From NCBI RefSeq assembly GCF_003696285.1, contig NZ_RFFL01000007.1, positions 124,001 to 188,000 of the forward strand: a stretch of DNA of 64,000 nucleotides, in the 5' to 3' direction. The stretch is from Stutzerimonas nitrititolerans. Its GTDB lineage: Bacteria; Pseudomonadota; Gammaproteobacteria; Pseudomonadales; Pseudomonadaceae. Each line of letters begins with the position of its first letter. Positions within the stretch are counted from its first letter, which is position 1. A program made the position numbers and the translations under genes. The notes under the pieces are model-generated. The model was not told the origin of the DNA. It did no database searches and saw only the letters and a program-made list of their open reading frames with translations. Below, piece after piece: positions 25,950 to 34,360 of the stretch.

Positions 25950-26813
25950 ATGGCTTACCCGAAGATTCCTGCTCAGAAACAGGACCGTCAGCCCGGTCTG
26001 GAGCGCGAGATGCAGCCGCCGGCCGAGTTCATCCGCGACGGCTACGAAGGCAGCGGTAAGCTGGCCGGCAAGGTCGCGCTGGTCAGCGGCGGCGACAGTG
26101 GCATCGGCCGGGCGGCGGTGGTGCACTTCGCCCGCGAAGGCGCGGACGTGGCGATCATGTACCTCGACGAACACGAGGATGCCGAAGACGCCCGGCGCAT
26201 GGTGGAAGCCGAGGGTCGACGCTGCCTGCTGCTGCCCGGCGATATCCGCGACAGCCGTTACTGCAACGGTGCGGTCGAACGCACCATCGCGACCTTCGGC
26301 CGGCTCGACGTGCTGGTCAACAACGCGGGGCGCCAGGTCGTGCAGAAACGGCTCGAGGACATCACCGACGAGCAGTGGCAGACGACGTTCGCCACCAACA
26401 TCCATGGCTATTTCTACCTTACGCGCGCCGCCCTGCCCCACCTGAAGGCCGGTGCTTCGATCATCAACACCACCTCGATCAACTCGTTCATCGGCCACCC
26501 ACTGCTGGTCGACTACACCGCGACCAAGGGCGCGATCGACGGCTTCACCCGTGCGCTTTCCCAGCAACTGATCGAGCGCGAGATACGCGTCAACCAGATC
26601 GCGCCCGGCCCCATCTGGACCCCGCTGCAACCGGCCACCATCGGCCGGTACGACCCGCAGATGCTCGAAGGTTTCGGCAGCCAGATGCCCATGGGCCGCT
26701 GCGGCCAGCCTTCCGAGCTGGGTCCGGCCTATGTCTATCTGGCGTGCGAGGACTCGTCCTATGTCAGCGGACAGACGATCCATATCAACGGTGGCAAGGT
26801 GGTGAACGGCTGA
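25950..26813 (+). CDS. SDR-family oxidoreductase, YghA-like
   Basis: A 287-residue short-chain dehydrogenase with the N-terminal extension (about 45 residues with QPPAEFIRDGYEGSGKLAGK) of the general-stress/YghA type. The cofactor motif is SGGDSGIGRAA; NNAG, Ser-Ile-Asn and the catalytic YTATK follow. The C-terminus YVSGQTIHINGGKVVNG is standard. The start at 25950 gives the typical MAYPKIPAQKQ N-terminus. The substrate is unknown; relatives are linked to osmotic and general stress. Confidence 0.87.
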   Translation: MAYPKIPAQKQDRQPGLEREMQPPAEFIRDGYEGSGKLAGKVALVSGGDSGIGRAAVVHFAREGADVAIMYLDEHEDAEDARRMVEAEGRRCLLLPGDIRDSRYCNGAVERTIATFGRLDVLVNNAGRQVVQKRLEDITDEQWQTTFATNIHGYFYLTRAALPHLKAGASIINTTSINSFIGHPLLVDYTATKGAIDGFTRALSQQLIEREIRVNQIAPGPIWTPLQPATIGRYDPQMLEGFGSQMPMGRCGQPSELGPAYVYLACEDSSYVSGQTIHINGGKVVNG

Positions 26814-26840
26814 GATCGTGGCGTGTTCTTTGCGGCGACG

Positions 26841-26883
26841 TAACAGGTCGTTGAAACGTAGGTAGTTTTTCAACGGCCTGCTA
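26841..26883. terminator. bidirectional hairpin between SDR and DUF72 genes
   Basis: CAGGTCGTTGAAA (26844-26856) pairs with TTTCAACGGCCTG (26868-26880), with one G-U. A run of T precedes the second arm. It lies between two convergent genes and overlaps the stop of the DUF72 gene. Confidence 0.5.
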
Positions 26884-27879
26884 ATGCGCGCTGAGCAAAC
26901 GCTGCATGTGCAGCGCATCGGCAACCGCCGCCCCGCTGGCCGTGTTGTCGAAGATGCACCAGGTATCGACGCCCTTCGGCGCTTCGACCAGGCGCTCGGT
27001 CAGGGAGGCGAGGCGGTCACCGCCATATGCGGAGTAGTAGATGCGCGGCGAACCGTGCAGGCGGTAATAACGAAACCCTGTCCAGCCGCCTGGCCTGGCC
27101 GCTTCGGCAAAGGGTGCCGGGTCGGCGGCGACGCGTGCGATGCGCGCCTGCTCTAGGGTCTGTTCCCGTTTCGTCGCAATCCGCGCTGCTGCGCCAAATG
27201 TCGCCCGGCAAGGCGCGGGACGCAGGCAATGGTTGCTCCCTTGCCAAGTCCCGCAACGCCGCCCGGCGACATTTGCCGCGCACCCCTTCGGGCCGGGCCT
27301 GTTTTTGCGCGATGCAGCGTTATTCGTCGTTCATGTGGAATGACCAAACCTCCCTCCTCATGCCTTGCCTCGCGCAAAAACAGGCTCCGGCGCGGACGCG
27401 TACGAAACGGGAACAGACCCTAACAGCGTTTCGGCGTCGAGCCAGCTGCGATGTCGGGGCTCGATGACGACCGGCCCCTCATGGCGCGCCCTCAGCGCCT
27501 CGACGAAGCGGGCAGCGCTGGCCGGGTCAAGGGCCAGCGACGGCGGCAACTGCAGCAACAGGCAACCCAGCTTCTCACCCAGCTCACCGCATTCGGACAG
27601 GAAACGCGCCAGCAGCTCGTCGCAGTCGACCAGCCGCCGCTCGTGAGTGATCTGCTTGGGCACCTTGACGCAGAAACGAAACGCCGCCGGCACGCTCTCG
27701 GCCCACTTCACATAGGTCGCAGGTCGGTGGGGACGGTAGAAGGAACTGTTGATCTCCACCGCCGCGAAACGGCCGGCGTAGCGTTGCAGCTGGCTGCCTT
27801 CGGAGGCAAAGGCCGCCCAGTGCTCGCGCGGAAGGCTCCAGCCGGCCGTGCCGAGAAATATCGGGCTATCGCTAATCAT
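26881..27879 (-). pseudogene. DUF72-family gene disrupted by a MITE
   Basis: The N-terminal part (27879 down to 27422) encodes a DUF72 protein: FLGTAGWSLPREHW, AVEINSSFYRPHRPATYVKW and VVIEPRHRSW. At WLDAETLL the frame runs into a 265-bp element and stops at 27358. The C-terminal part resumes at 27155 with LEQARIARVAADPAPF, GFRYYRLHGSPRIYYSAYG and ends SAH at 26881. Removing the element plus one TA restores a continuous frame of 243 codons. The insertion length including TA is 267 bp, a multiple of three, but it contains a stop in frame. Confidence 0.88.
27156..27420. mobile_element. 265-bp MITE with 19-bp terminal inverted repeats and TA target duplication
   Basis: The ends are perfect 19-bp inverted repeats (GGGTCTGTTCCCGTTTCGT), each flanked by TA (27154-27155 and 27421-27422). 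The reconstructed target holds a single TA. Inside are further inverted repeats: AAATGTCGCCCGG with CCGGCGACATTT, and GCCTGTTTTTGCGCGA with TCGCGCAAAAACAGGC. There is no transposase gene. TA duplication points to an IS630/Tc1-mariner-type helper. Relics lie at 30497, 35881-36037, 41451 and 44908. Confidence 0.88.
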
Positions 27880-28058
27880 GTGCCAGGCTCCGTTCTCCCC
27901 GTTCGCGCGGGTTCGTATGAATGACCCTGACGGGCGCTTCGCTATCCGCCCGACTGACCGCCGGCACCTGGCAGGTGCAGGACGCAATCCATTGGTGATC
28001 GCATTTGCCTCCTCGATTGTCCAAACTCTCAGCTCAACTGATCAGTGAGGCGTCGATC

Positions 28059-30497
28059 ATGCGCAGGGCCGAAGGTAAACACCGCAACACCATCAGCCTG
28101 GAGCGGCTGCAACGCTTCCTGGACTGGACCACCGAGCGCCATCCCGACTTCGTCCCGAAGAAGAAACACCCGGAAAAATGGTTCACCACCTACATCGGCC
28201 ACCAGCCGCCGGAGATCGGTCGCGCCGCCCGGCTGTTCTGGCTGGGGCTGGACAAGGCAGCGGTCGACTCCGTGCTGCTGGCCGACGAGCCGGCCGGGCT
28301 GCTTGGCCGGCTGCTCAAGCGCGACCTGAACGAATTCAGCTGCAATGTCGATGTCCACGGCATCGAGAAAGCGTTCGACTGCGGCCCGGTACAGAACCTG
28401 CTGGAGCCCGAGCTGGCGCTGCGCATTCCCGACAGCACGTCGGCCGATGAATTCGAAGCCCATGTCCGCAGTGCCATCGAGGAGCTGGTCCTGAGCCGCC
28501 TGCGCATCCTGGAAAAGCCCTTCGCCAGCCTCGGTGAAGAGCAGAAGGCACGCATTCTCGACCGGGTGCCGCCCCGCCTGGCCCGGCTCGACGACTTCAC
28601 CGCCAAGGCCGCCGACATCGTCAACGAGGTGATGCACGAGCTGCGCTATGTGGTGGAGCTGCGTCACGGCGAGCTCGCGCTGGACATGCAGCGGCGCATC
28701 CCGTCCGGCCAGGGCCATGTGCTCAGCACGCGGGAAGTGGCCGAACTCAAGGAAGAGGATCGCCAGGCGTTGGTCGCCAAGTTCGAGATGATGATCGAGG
28801 AAGCCGACGACTTCGACCTGCAGGTACTGGGCGAGAAGCGCCTGACCGAAGTCTTCATGATGGAGCCGAAGAAGCTGCGCCGCACCCTCCGCTTCGCCCG
28901 CCAGAACCACAAGGAAAAGATGGCCTTCGCGGTGCTGCTGGAGAACGACCCGCGCTTCATGCACTACCACAAGCTCTACGCGGCGCGGCGCATCACCCGT
29001 ACCTGGACCGCCCTGCTCGGCCCCACCAACAGCGGCAAGACGCACCGGGCCATCGAGGCGATGACCAGCGTCGAGCGCGCCATCTACCTCTCGCCACTGC
29101 GGCTGATGGCGCTGGAGAACCAGGAGCGCATCGAGTCCATGGGCGTGCCCTGCTCGCTGGTCACCGGCGAGGAAGAGATCATTCGCGAGGGCGCCACCCA
29201 TTTCTGCTGCACCGTCGAGGAGTTCGCCCGTTTTCGCCACCAGCACTGGGACGTGGTGGTGGTCGACGAAGTGCAGATGATGGCCGACTCGCAACGCGGC
29301 TGGGCCTGGGTCGATGCGCTGGTCAGCGCCTACACGCCGGAGCTGATGATGACCGGGCCGATGCTGATCCAGCCCTCGCTGAAGACGTTGTGCGACCTTT
29401 GCGAGGATCAGTTGGTGGTCAAGCGCACCAAGCGTCTGTCACCGGTGGAAGTGGCTCGCCGCGCCACCTCGCTCAAGCAACTGGACGAAGGCTCGATGCT
29501 GGTGGCCTTCAGCCGCAAGACGGTACTGGAACTCAAGGCGCTGCTGGAGATGACCGGCAAGAGCGTCTCGGTGGTCTACGGCGCGTTGTCGCCGGAAGTG
29601 CGCCGCGAGCAGGCCCGGCGTTTTCGCGAAGGCGAAGCGGATCTTATGGTGGCCACCGATGCGGTGGGCATGGGCCTCAACCTGCCGGCGCATACCCTGT
29701 GTTTCTACACGGATGAAAAATACGACGGCATCCAGAACCGCCAGCTCAGGGTGCAGGAGGTCAAGCAGATCGGCGGGCGCGCCGGGCGCTTCGGCCATCA
29801 CGACAGCGGCACCATCACCGCGCTGGATGGCCAGACGCTGCAAGCGATCCGGCAGCTGTTCTACACCCCGGACCAGCCGGTGGACCTGTCGCAGTTCCAG
29901 GTGCGACCCTCCATCGAGCACCTGCAGGCCATCGCCGAACTGATGGGCGACCCCAGCCTGCTGCGCGCCTGGCTGACCTTCAACCGCAACATCAACTACG
30001 GCGCGGAATTCATCTCCATCCTGCCGGACGAGCTGGCCGAATGGATCAAGCTGATCGACGACCCGCAGATCGACCTGCGCCTACGCTGGATATTCGCCTG
30101 CACGCCGATCCGCGGCGGCCTCGACAGCCCGGCCGCTACCCACGCCCAGCAATGGCTGAAGAAGGTCGCGCAAGACAAGCCGGTCGAGCTGCCGCGCCTG
30201 TTCATCGAGGCCGACCTGGCCACCCTGGAAAGCACGCTGCACATCATCGAGACCTACCTGCACCTGGCTCGCACGCTGCCGGCGCACTTCCCCGCGCTGG
30301 AACAGGCCGAAGGACACCGCAGCCTGCTCAACGAGGCGATCACCCGCGAGCTGTCACGACGGCGCAAACCGCGTAGCTCGGACCGCCGGCGCGTATCGGG
30401 GGAATCCAGCAACTGCCAGAAGTGCGGCAAAGCGATGCCGGTGCTCAGCCGGCAGTTCCGCCTGTGCCAGGGCTGCTTTCGCAACCAGCGCCCGTAG
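28059..30497 (+). CDS. SUV3-like superfamily 2 RNA/DNA helicase
   Basis: An 812-residue helicase. An N-terminal helical region of about 310 residues precedes the Walker A motif LLGPTNSGKTHRAIEA. Walker B is VVVVDEVQMMAD (DEVQ box), VATDAVGMGLNLPAHT is motif V and QIGGRAGRFG is motif VI. These match the mitochondrial SUV3 family. The C-terminus has a zinc-finger-like CQKCGKAM and CQGCF. The start at 28059 follows GAGG with 8-nt spacing. A role in RNA turnover is likely from the family. The stop TAG coincides with the TA-G junction of a MITE relic. Confidence 0.87.
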   Translation: MRRAEGKHRNTISLERLQRFLDWTTERHPDFVPKKKHPEKWFTTYIGHQPPEIGRAARLFWLGLDKAAVDSVLLADEPAGLLGRLLKRDLNEFSCNVDVHGIEKAFDCGPVQNLLEPELALRIPDSTSADEFEAHVRSAIEELVLSRLRILEKPFASLGEEQKARILDRVPPRLARLDDFTAKAADIVNEVMHELRYVVELRHGELALDMQRRIPSGQGHVLSTREVAELKEEDRQALVAKFEMMIEEADDFDLQVLGEKRLTEVFMMEPKKLRRTLRFARQNHKEKMAFAVLLENDPRFMHYHKLYAARRITRTWTALLGPTNSGKTHRAIEAMTSVERAIYLSPLRLMALENQERIESMGVPCSLVTGEEEIIREGATHFCCTVEEFARFRHQHWDVVVVDEVQMMADSQRGWAWVDALVSAYTPELMMTGPMLIQPSLKTLCDLCEDQLVVKRTKRLSPVEVARRATSLKQLDEGSMLVAFSRKTVLELKALLEMTGKSVSVVYGALSPEVRREQARRFREGEADLMVATDAVGMGLNLPAHTLCFYTDEKYDGIQNRQLRVQEVKQIGGRAGRFGHHDSGTITALDGQTLQAIRQLFYTPDQPVDLSQFQVRPSIEHLQAIAELMGDPSLLRAWLTFNRNINYGAEFISILPDELAEWIKLIDDPQIDLRLRWIFACTPIRGGLDSPAATHAQQWLKKVAQDKPVELPRLFIEADLATLESTLHIIETYLHLARTLPAHFPALEQAEGHRSLLNEAITRELSRRRKPRSSDRRRVSGESSNCQKCGKAMPVLSRQFRLCQGCFRNQRP

Positions 30498-30590
30498 GCC
30501 TGTTGCCGTTTCGTCGCGAGGGCGCGGCGCTCACATGGGCAAACTCGGTGCACACCGTCCCTTGGGAGCGCCGCCCCGGCGCGAAGCTTT
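30497..30590. repeat. MITE left-end relic fused to REP family C
   Basis: GGCCTGTTGCCGTTTCGTCG at 30497 resembles the MITE left end (GGGTCTGTTCCCGTTTCGT). It runs into GCGAGGGCGCGGCG...CGCCGCCCCGGCGCGAAGC, a REP palindrome of the type also at 34095 and 39514. Confidence 0.5.
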
Positions 30591-30904
30591 TAGTACCGCC
30601 CTCCCCGGTATCCATGGCGTTCCACCACGACGTAGTGCTTGCGCGGGTAGCCGTGCTTCACCCCGCGCGGCGCATGTCGGGGATGGTGAAGGTGATACCT
30701 GGGTGGTGCTGGCCGGTGATGGTGACGCACGGTGTGATGGCGGTGGCGATCATCCGACGAATCCGCCAACACCGCGACCAGCACCGCACCGACCGCCGCG
30801 CCGGCCAGCACCGGAACCACGACGTTGCGGTCGGCGGCCGAGGCGGTTCCGGCAGCGACCAGACAACCGGCCAACAGGCCGACCTTGAGTATGCGACTGA
30901 ACAT
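30590..30904 (-). CDS. small exported His-rich protein
   Basis: A 104-residue protein with a signal peptide (ILKVGLLAGCLVAAGTASAA). It has a hydrophobic stretch (VVVPVLAGAAVGAVLVAVLA) and a C-terminal half with about 15 His in runs such as RHRHHTVRHHHRP. AAAGGAGAG precedes the ATG. The His content suggests metal binding in the periplasm or envelope, which is inference. It is divergent from the DUF1810 gene. Confidence 0.72.
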   Translation of the reverse strand: MFSRILKVGLLAGCLVAAGTASAADRNVVVPVLAGAAVGAVLVAVLADSSDDRHRHHTVRHHHRPAPPRYHLHHPRHAPRGVKHGYPRKHYVVVERHGYRGGRY

Positions 30905-31070
30905 GGGACTCTCCTTTCACGACAGGGGACATTCCCCGTCTCCATGAAACGCCGCCGCAGCGTCAGTTGCCGTCAGTCCGGTGTAAACGGAGGGTAAACG
31001 CGCACCGCCATGAACCCGATCTGCGCCAGCGAATCCGATGAGAACGCTCGATGTTCAAGGGGACGTTTGA

Positions 31071-31493
31071 ATGCCTGACCTGCAACGCTTCGTCGATGCC
31101 CAACACCCCCTCTACGCGCGCGCCCTGGCGGAATTGCAGGCGGGGTACAAGCAGAGCCACTGGATGTGGTTCGTCTTCCCGCAGATCGCGGGTCTGGGCC
31201 ATAGCGCCAGGGCCCAGCGCTACGCCATCGCCGATCGCGACGAGGCGCTCGCCTACCTGCGGCATCCACTGCTGGGGCCGCGACTGGATGAATGCGCGCG
31301 AGCACTGCTGCCGCACAGGGAGCGCACCGCACGGCAGATCCTCGGCTCGCCGGACGATCTCAAGCTGCGCTCGAGTATGACGCTGTTCGCGGCGGTGGCC
31401 CCCGAGCGGACCGTTTTCCAGCAAGTGCTGGATGCCTTCTATGGCGGCGAAGCCGATCGGGAAACGCTGATCAGGCTGCAAGCTGAAGAGTGA
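31071..31493 (+). CDS. DUF1810-family protein
   Basis: A 140-residue protein matching DUF1810 in length and motifs: RFVDAQHPLYARALAEL, SHWMWFVFPQIAGLGHS, and DLKLRSSMTLFAAVAP. The family has no established reaction; some relatives are calpastatin-annotated or found near nucleotide and DNA-metabolism genes. It sits alone before the glp genes, where many Pseudomonas have glpF instead. Confidence 0.85.
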   Translation: MPDLQRFVDAQHPLYARALAELQAGYKQSHWMWFVFPQIAGLGHSARAQRYAIADRDEALAYLRHPLLGPRLDECARALLPHRERTARQILGSPDDLKLRSSMTLFAAVAPERTVFQQVLDAFYGGEADRETLIRLQAEE

Positions 31494-31531
31494 GCCGGGT
31501 TTCTTTGACAGGTCCCGTCCCGAACACTAAG

Positions 31532-31547
31532 TTTTCGATTCCGAACA
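31532..31547 (+). promoter_or_regulatory. candidate GlpR operator upstream of glpK
   Basis: TTTTCG-ATTC-CGAACA, one mismatch from the pattern TGTTCG-N4-CGAACA, about 105 bp before glpK. A further CGAAC follows at 31551. Confidence 0.5.
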
Positions 31548-31650
31548 TTTTCGAACCCGCTATTCTGCTGAAGATGATCGCCGAGGCGCCTGGGGCGAGC
31601 GCTCCGTAAATCGATGTCAAAGCCCAAGAGGCTCGTCAAGGAATCTCATC

Positions 31651-33162
31651 ATGAGCGACCCGAACAACAAGCAATTCATCGTCGCCCTCGACCAGGGCAC
31701 CACCAGTTCCCGTGCCATCGTGCTGGACCGCAACGCCAACGTGGTCACCATCGCCCAGCGCGAATTCGCGCAGATCTACCCGCAGCCCAGTTGGGTCGAG
31801 CATGACCCCATGGAAATCTGGGCCACCCAGAGCGCCGTGTTCGTCGAGGCCCTGGCCCAGGCCGGCATCACCAACGAGCAGGTGGCGGCCATCGGCATCA
31901 CCAACCAGCGCGAGACCACCATCGTCTGGGACAGGATCACCGGCCGCCCCATCTACAACGCCATCGTCTGGCAGAGCCGCCAGAGCACGTCGGTCTGCGA
32001 TCAGCTCAAGCGTGACGGCTTGGAAGCGCACATCCGCCAGACCACCGGGCTGGTGATCGACCCCTATTTCTCCGGCACCAAGATCAAGTGGATTCTCGAT
32101 CACGTCGAGGGCAGCCGCGAGCGTGCGCGGCGCGGCGAGTTGCTGTTCGGCACCGTCGACAGCTGGCTGATCTGGAAGATGACCCAGGGCAAGGCCCACG
32201 TCACCGACTACACCAACGCCTCGCGCACCCTGCTCTACGACATTCACAAGCTGGACTGGGACCCGGTCATGCTGCAGGCACTGGATATCCCGCGCGAGAT
32301 GTTGCCGCAGGTGCGCTCGTCGTCGGAAATCTACGGCCACGCCTACCTGGGTTCGGGCCAGAGCACCGGCATTCCCATCGCGGGCATCGCCGGCGACCAG
32401 CAGGCCGCACTGTTCGGGCAGATGTGCGTCGAGCCGGGCCAGGCCAAGAACACCTATGGCACCGGCTGCTTCCTGCTGATGAACACCGGCGGCAAGGCGG
32501 TGCAGTCCCGGCACGGCCTGCTCACCACCATCGCCTGCGGCCCCCGGGGCGAAGTCCAGTATGCGCTGGAAGGCGCAATCTTCAACGGCGGTTCCACCGT
32601 GCAGTGGCTGCGCGACGAGTTGAAGGTGATCAACGATTCGCTCGATTCCGAATACTTCGCCACCAAGGTGCCGGACAGCAATGGCGTCTACCTGGTGCCC
32701 GCCTTCACCGGCCTCGGCGCGCCCTACTGGGACCCGCGTGCGCGCGGCGCGCTGTTCGGCCTGACCCGTGGCGTCAAGGTCGACCACATCATCCGCGCCG
32801 CGCTGGAATCCATCGCCTACCAGACCCGCGACGTCCTGGATGCCATGCAGCAGGACGCCGGCGAGCAGCTGCGCTCGCTGCGGGTGGACGGCGGCGCGGT
32901 GGCCAACAACTTCCTCATGCAGTTCCAGGCCGACCTGCTCGGCACCCGGGTCGAACGCCCGCGCATGAAGGAAACCACCGCACTGGGCGCCGCCTACCTG
33001 GCGGGTCTGGCGACCGGCTTCTGGAGCAGCCTGGAAGAGCTGCGCAGCAAGGCCAGCATCGAACGCGTCTTCGAACCCGCCTGCGACGACGACAGACGCG
33101 AAGCGCTCTACAAGGGCTGGAAGAAAGCCGTCAGCCGAACCCGCGACTGGGCGGAGGATTGA
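31651..33162 (+). CDS. glpK: glycerol kinase
   Basis: A 503-residue FGGY-family kinase of the usual length. [11 protein letters not shown] is the N-terminal phosphate loop, GITNQRETT and [11 protein letters not shown] bind glycerol, and [11 protein letters not shown] and [19 protein letters not shown] complete the family pattern. It makes sn-glycerol 3-phosphate from glycerol and ATP in the cytoplasm, for GlpD to oxidise. The facilitator gene glpF is not next to it here. Confidence 0.96.
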   Translation: MSDPNNKQFIVALDQGTTSSRAIVLDRNANVVTIAQREFAQIYPQPSWVEHDPMEIWATQSAVFVEALAQAGITNEQVAAIGITNQRETTIVWDRITGRPIYNAIVWQSRQSTSVCDQLKRDGLEAHIRQTTGLVIDPYFSGTKIKWILDHVEGSRERARRGELLFGTVDSWLIWKMTQGKAHVTDYTNASRTLLYDIHKLDWDPVMLQALDIPREMLPQVRSSSEIYGHAYLGSGQSTGIPIAGIAGDQQAALFGQMCVEPGQAKNTYGTGCFLLMNTGGKAVQSRHGLLTTIACGPRGEVQYALEGAIFNGGSTVQWLRDELKVINDSLDSEYFATKVPDSNGVYLVPAFTGLGAPYWDPRARGALFGLTRGVKVDHIIRAALESIAYQTRDVLDAMQQDAGEQLRSLRVDGGAVANNFLMQFQADLLGTRVERPRMKETTALGAAYLAGLATGFWSSLEELRSKASIERVFEPACDDDRREALYKGWKKAVSRTRDWAED

Positions 33163-33187
33163 CGCAAGCGGCACTGTCCATTGCCAA

Positions 33188-33217
33188 CCCCGGCCCCGGC
33201 ATGCCTTCGGGGCCGGG
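33188..33217 (+). terminator. hairpin between glpK and glpR
   Basis: CCCGGCCCC (33189-33197) pairs with GGGGCCGGG (33209-33217). There is no T-run, so it may act as a weak terminator or an mRNA-stabilising hairpin. Confidence 0.45.
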
Positions 33218-33220
33218 ACC

Positions 33221-33236
33221 TGTTCGCAAACGAACA
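33221..33236 (+). promoter_or_regulatory. GlpR operator upstream of glpR
   Basis: TGTTCG-CAAA-CGAACA is a perfect palindrome with the spacing of the E. coli GlpR site as I recall it. It suggests glpR is autoregulated. Confidence 0.68.
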
Positions 33237-33298
33237 ATTCTTTTATCGAGCGCCGGACTGCGGCATGCTTCCCGCCAGTCGACAACAAGGAAGCGCCC

Positions 33299-34057
33299 AT
33301 GAACCTGGCCCCACGACAGCTGAGCATTCTCGAACTGGTGCGCGAACGCGGCTACGTCAGCATCGAGGAGCTGGCGCAGCAGTTCACGGTGACGCCACAG
33401 ACCATCCGCCGCGACATCAACCAGCTCGGCGAGGCCGGCCTGCTGCGCCGCTACCACGGTGGCGCGGCCCACGATTCCAGCGTGCAGAACACCGCCTACA
33501 CCCAGCGCGCCCGGCAGATGCGCGACGAGAAACGGCGCATCGCCGATGCCATGGCCACGCACATTCCCGATCAGGCGTCGCTGTTCATCAACATCGGCAC
33601 CACCACCGAAGCCATCGCGCACGCCCTGCTCAACCATCGCGGCCTCAAGATCATCACCAACAACCTGCACGTGGCGAGCATCCTCAGCCCCAAGGAAGAT
33701 TTCGATGTGCTGATCGCGGGCGGCAACGTGCGCAGCGACGGCGGCGTGGTCGGCCAGGCCACCGCCGACTTCATCAGCCAGTTCAAGGTCGACTTCGCCC
33801 TGATTGGCATCAGCGGTATCGACGAGGACGGCACCCTGCTGGATTTCGATTACCAGGAAGTCCGCGTGTCCCAGGCCATCATCGACAACGCACGCAAGGT
33901 CTACCTGGCGGCGGACTCGAGCAAGTTCGGCCGCAACGCCATGACGCGCCTCGGCTCGCTCGACCAGATCGACATGCTGTTCACCGAAGCCCAGCCGACG
34001 GAGGCTTTCAGAGAGCTGCTGGCCCGCCACGAAGTCAGGCTGGAAGTGACCGGCTGA
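33299..34057 (+). CDS. glpR: DeoR-family glycerol-3-phosphate regulon repressor
   Basis: A 252-residue DeoR-type repressor. The HTH is at residues 1-55 ([20 protein letters not shown], then [13 protein letters not shown]) and the sugar-phosphate-binding domain has [15 protein letters not shown] and ITNNLHVA. It binds glycerol 3-phosphate and represses glp genes. The position between glpK and glpD, with operator-like palindromes before each gene, fits this role. Confidence 0.93.
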   Translation: MNLAPRQLSILELVRERGYVSIEELAQQFTVTPQTIRRDINQLGEAGLLRRYHGGAAHDSSVQNTAYTQRARQMRDEKRRIADAMATHIPDQASLFINIGTTTEAIAHALLNHRGLKIITNNLHVASILSPKEDFDVLIAGGNVRSDGGVVGQATADFISQFKVDFALIGISGIDEDGTLLDFDYQEVRVSQAIIDNARKVYLAADSSKFGRNAMTRLGSLDQIDMLFTEAQPTEAFRELLARHEVRLEVTG

Positions 34058-34093
34058 CACAACGCATCTGGGCTCGACTTCCAGTTCGCAACG

Positions 34094-34172
34094 CCTGCCT
34101 TCGCCGCGAGGGCGCGGCTCCCACGGATTTTCCGGGCACCATCACTTCGTGGGAGCCCCGATCTCGGGGCGA
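34094..34172. repeat. REP family C pair
   Basis: CTTCGCCGCGAGGGCGCGGC-TCCCAC and GTGGGAGCCCCGATCTCGGG form a long imperfect hairpin. The same layout occurs at 39514-39594. Confidence 0.65.
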
Positions 34173-34317
34173 ACGTGCTTGAGTGAACGCATGCCGTCTA
34201 CGAACGCACCCGCCCGTTTGACCAGCCGCAATAGAAGCCAGATTTGTTTCGTTTATTTTCTTTAAGCATAAAAAGCGAAATCAAAACTCTGGCGAGTGGA
34301 ATCTTCCCGCACTACGA

Positions 34318-34343
34318 TGTTCACATTCGAAAATGAATGTTCG
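34318..34343 (+). promoter_or_regulatory. candidate GlpR operator upstream of glpD
   Basis: TGTTCA-CATT-CGAAAA (34318-34333) is a two-mismatch GlpR palindrome, and TGTTCG at 34338 adds a half-site. They lie 18-43 bp before the glpD start. Confidence 0.5.
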
Positions 34344-34360
34344 TAACCGAGGAGAATTCC

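Noticed and set aside
27017-27377. Short open frames inside the 265-bp element as a protein-coding insert
   Set aside because: They cross the inverted repeats and the DUF72 remnant; the borders and TA duplication show a non-coding MITE.
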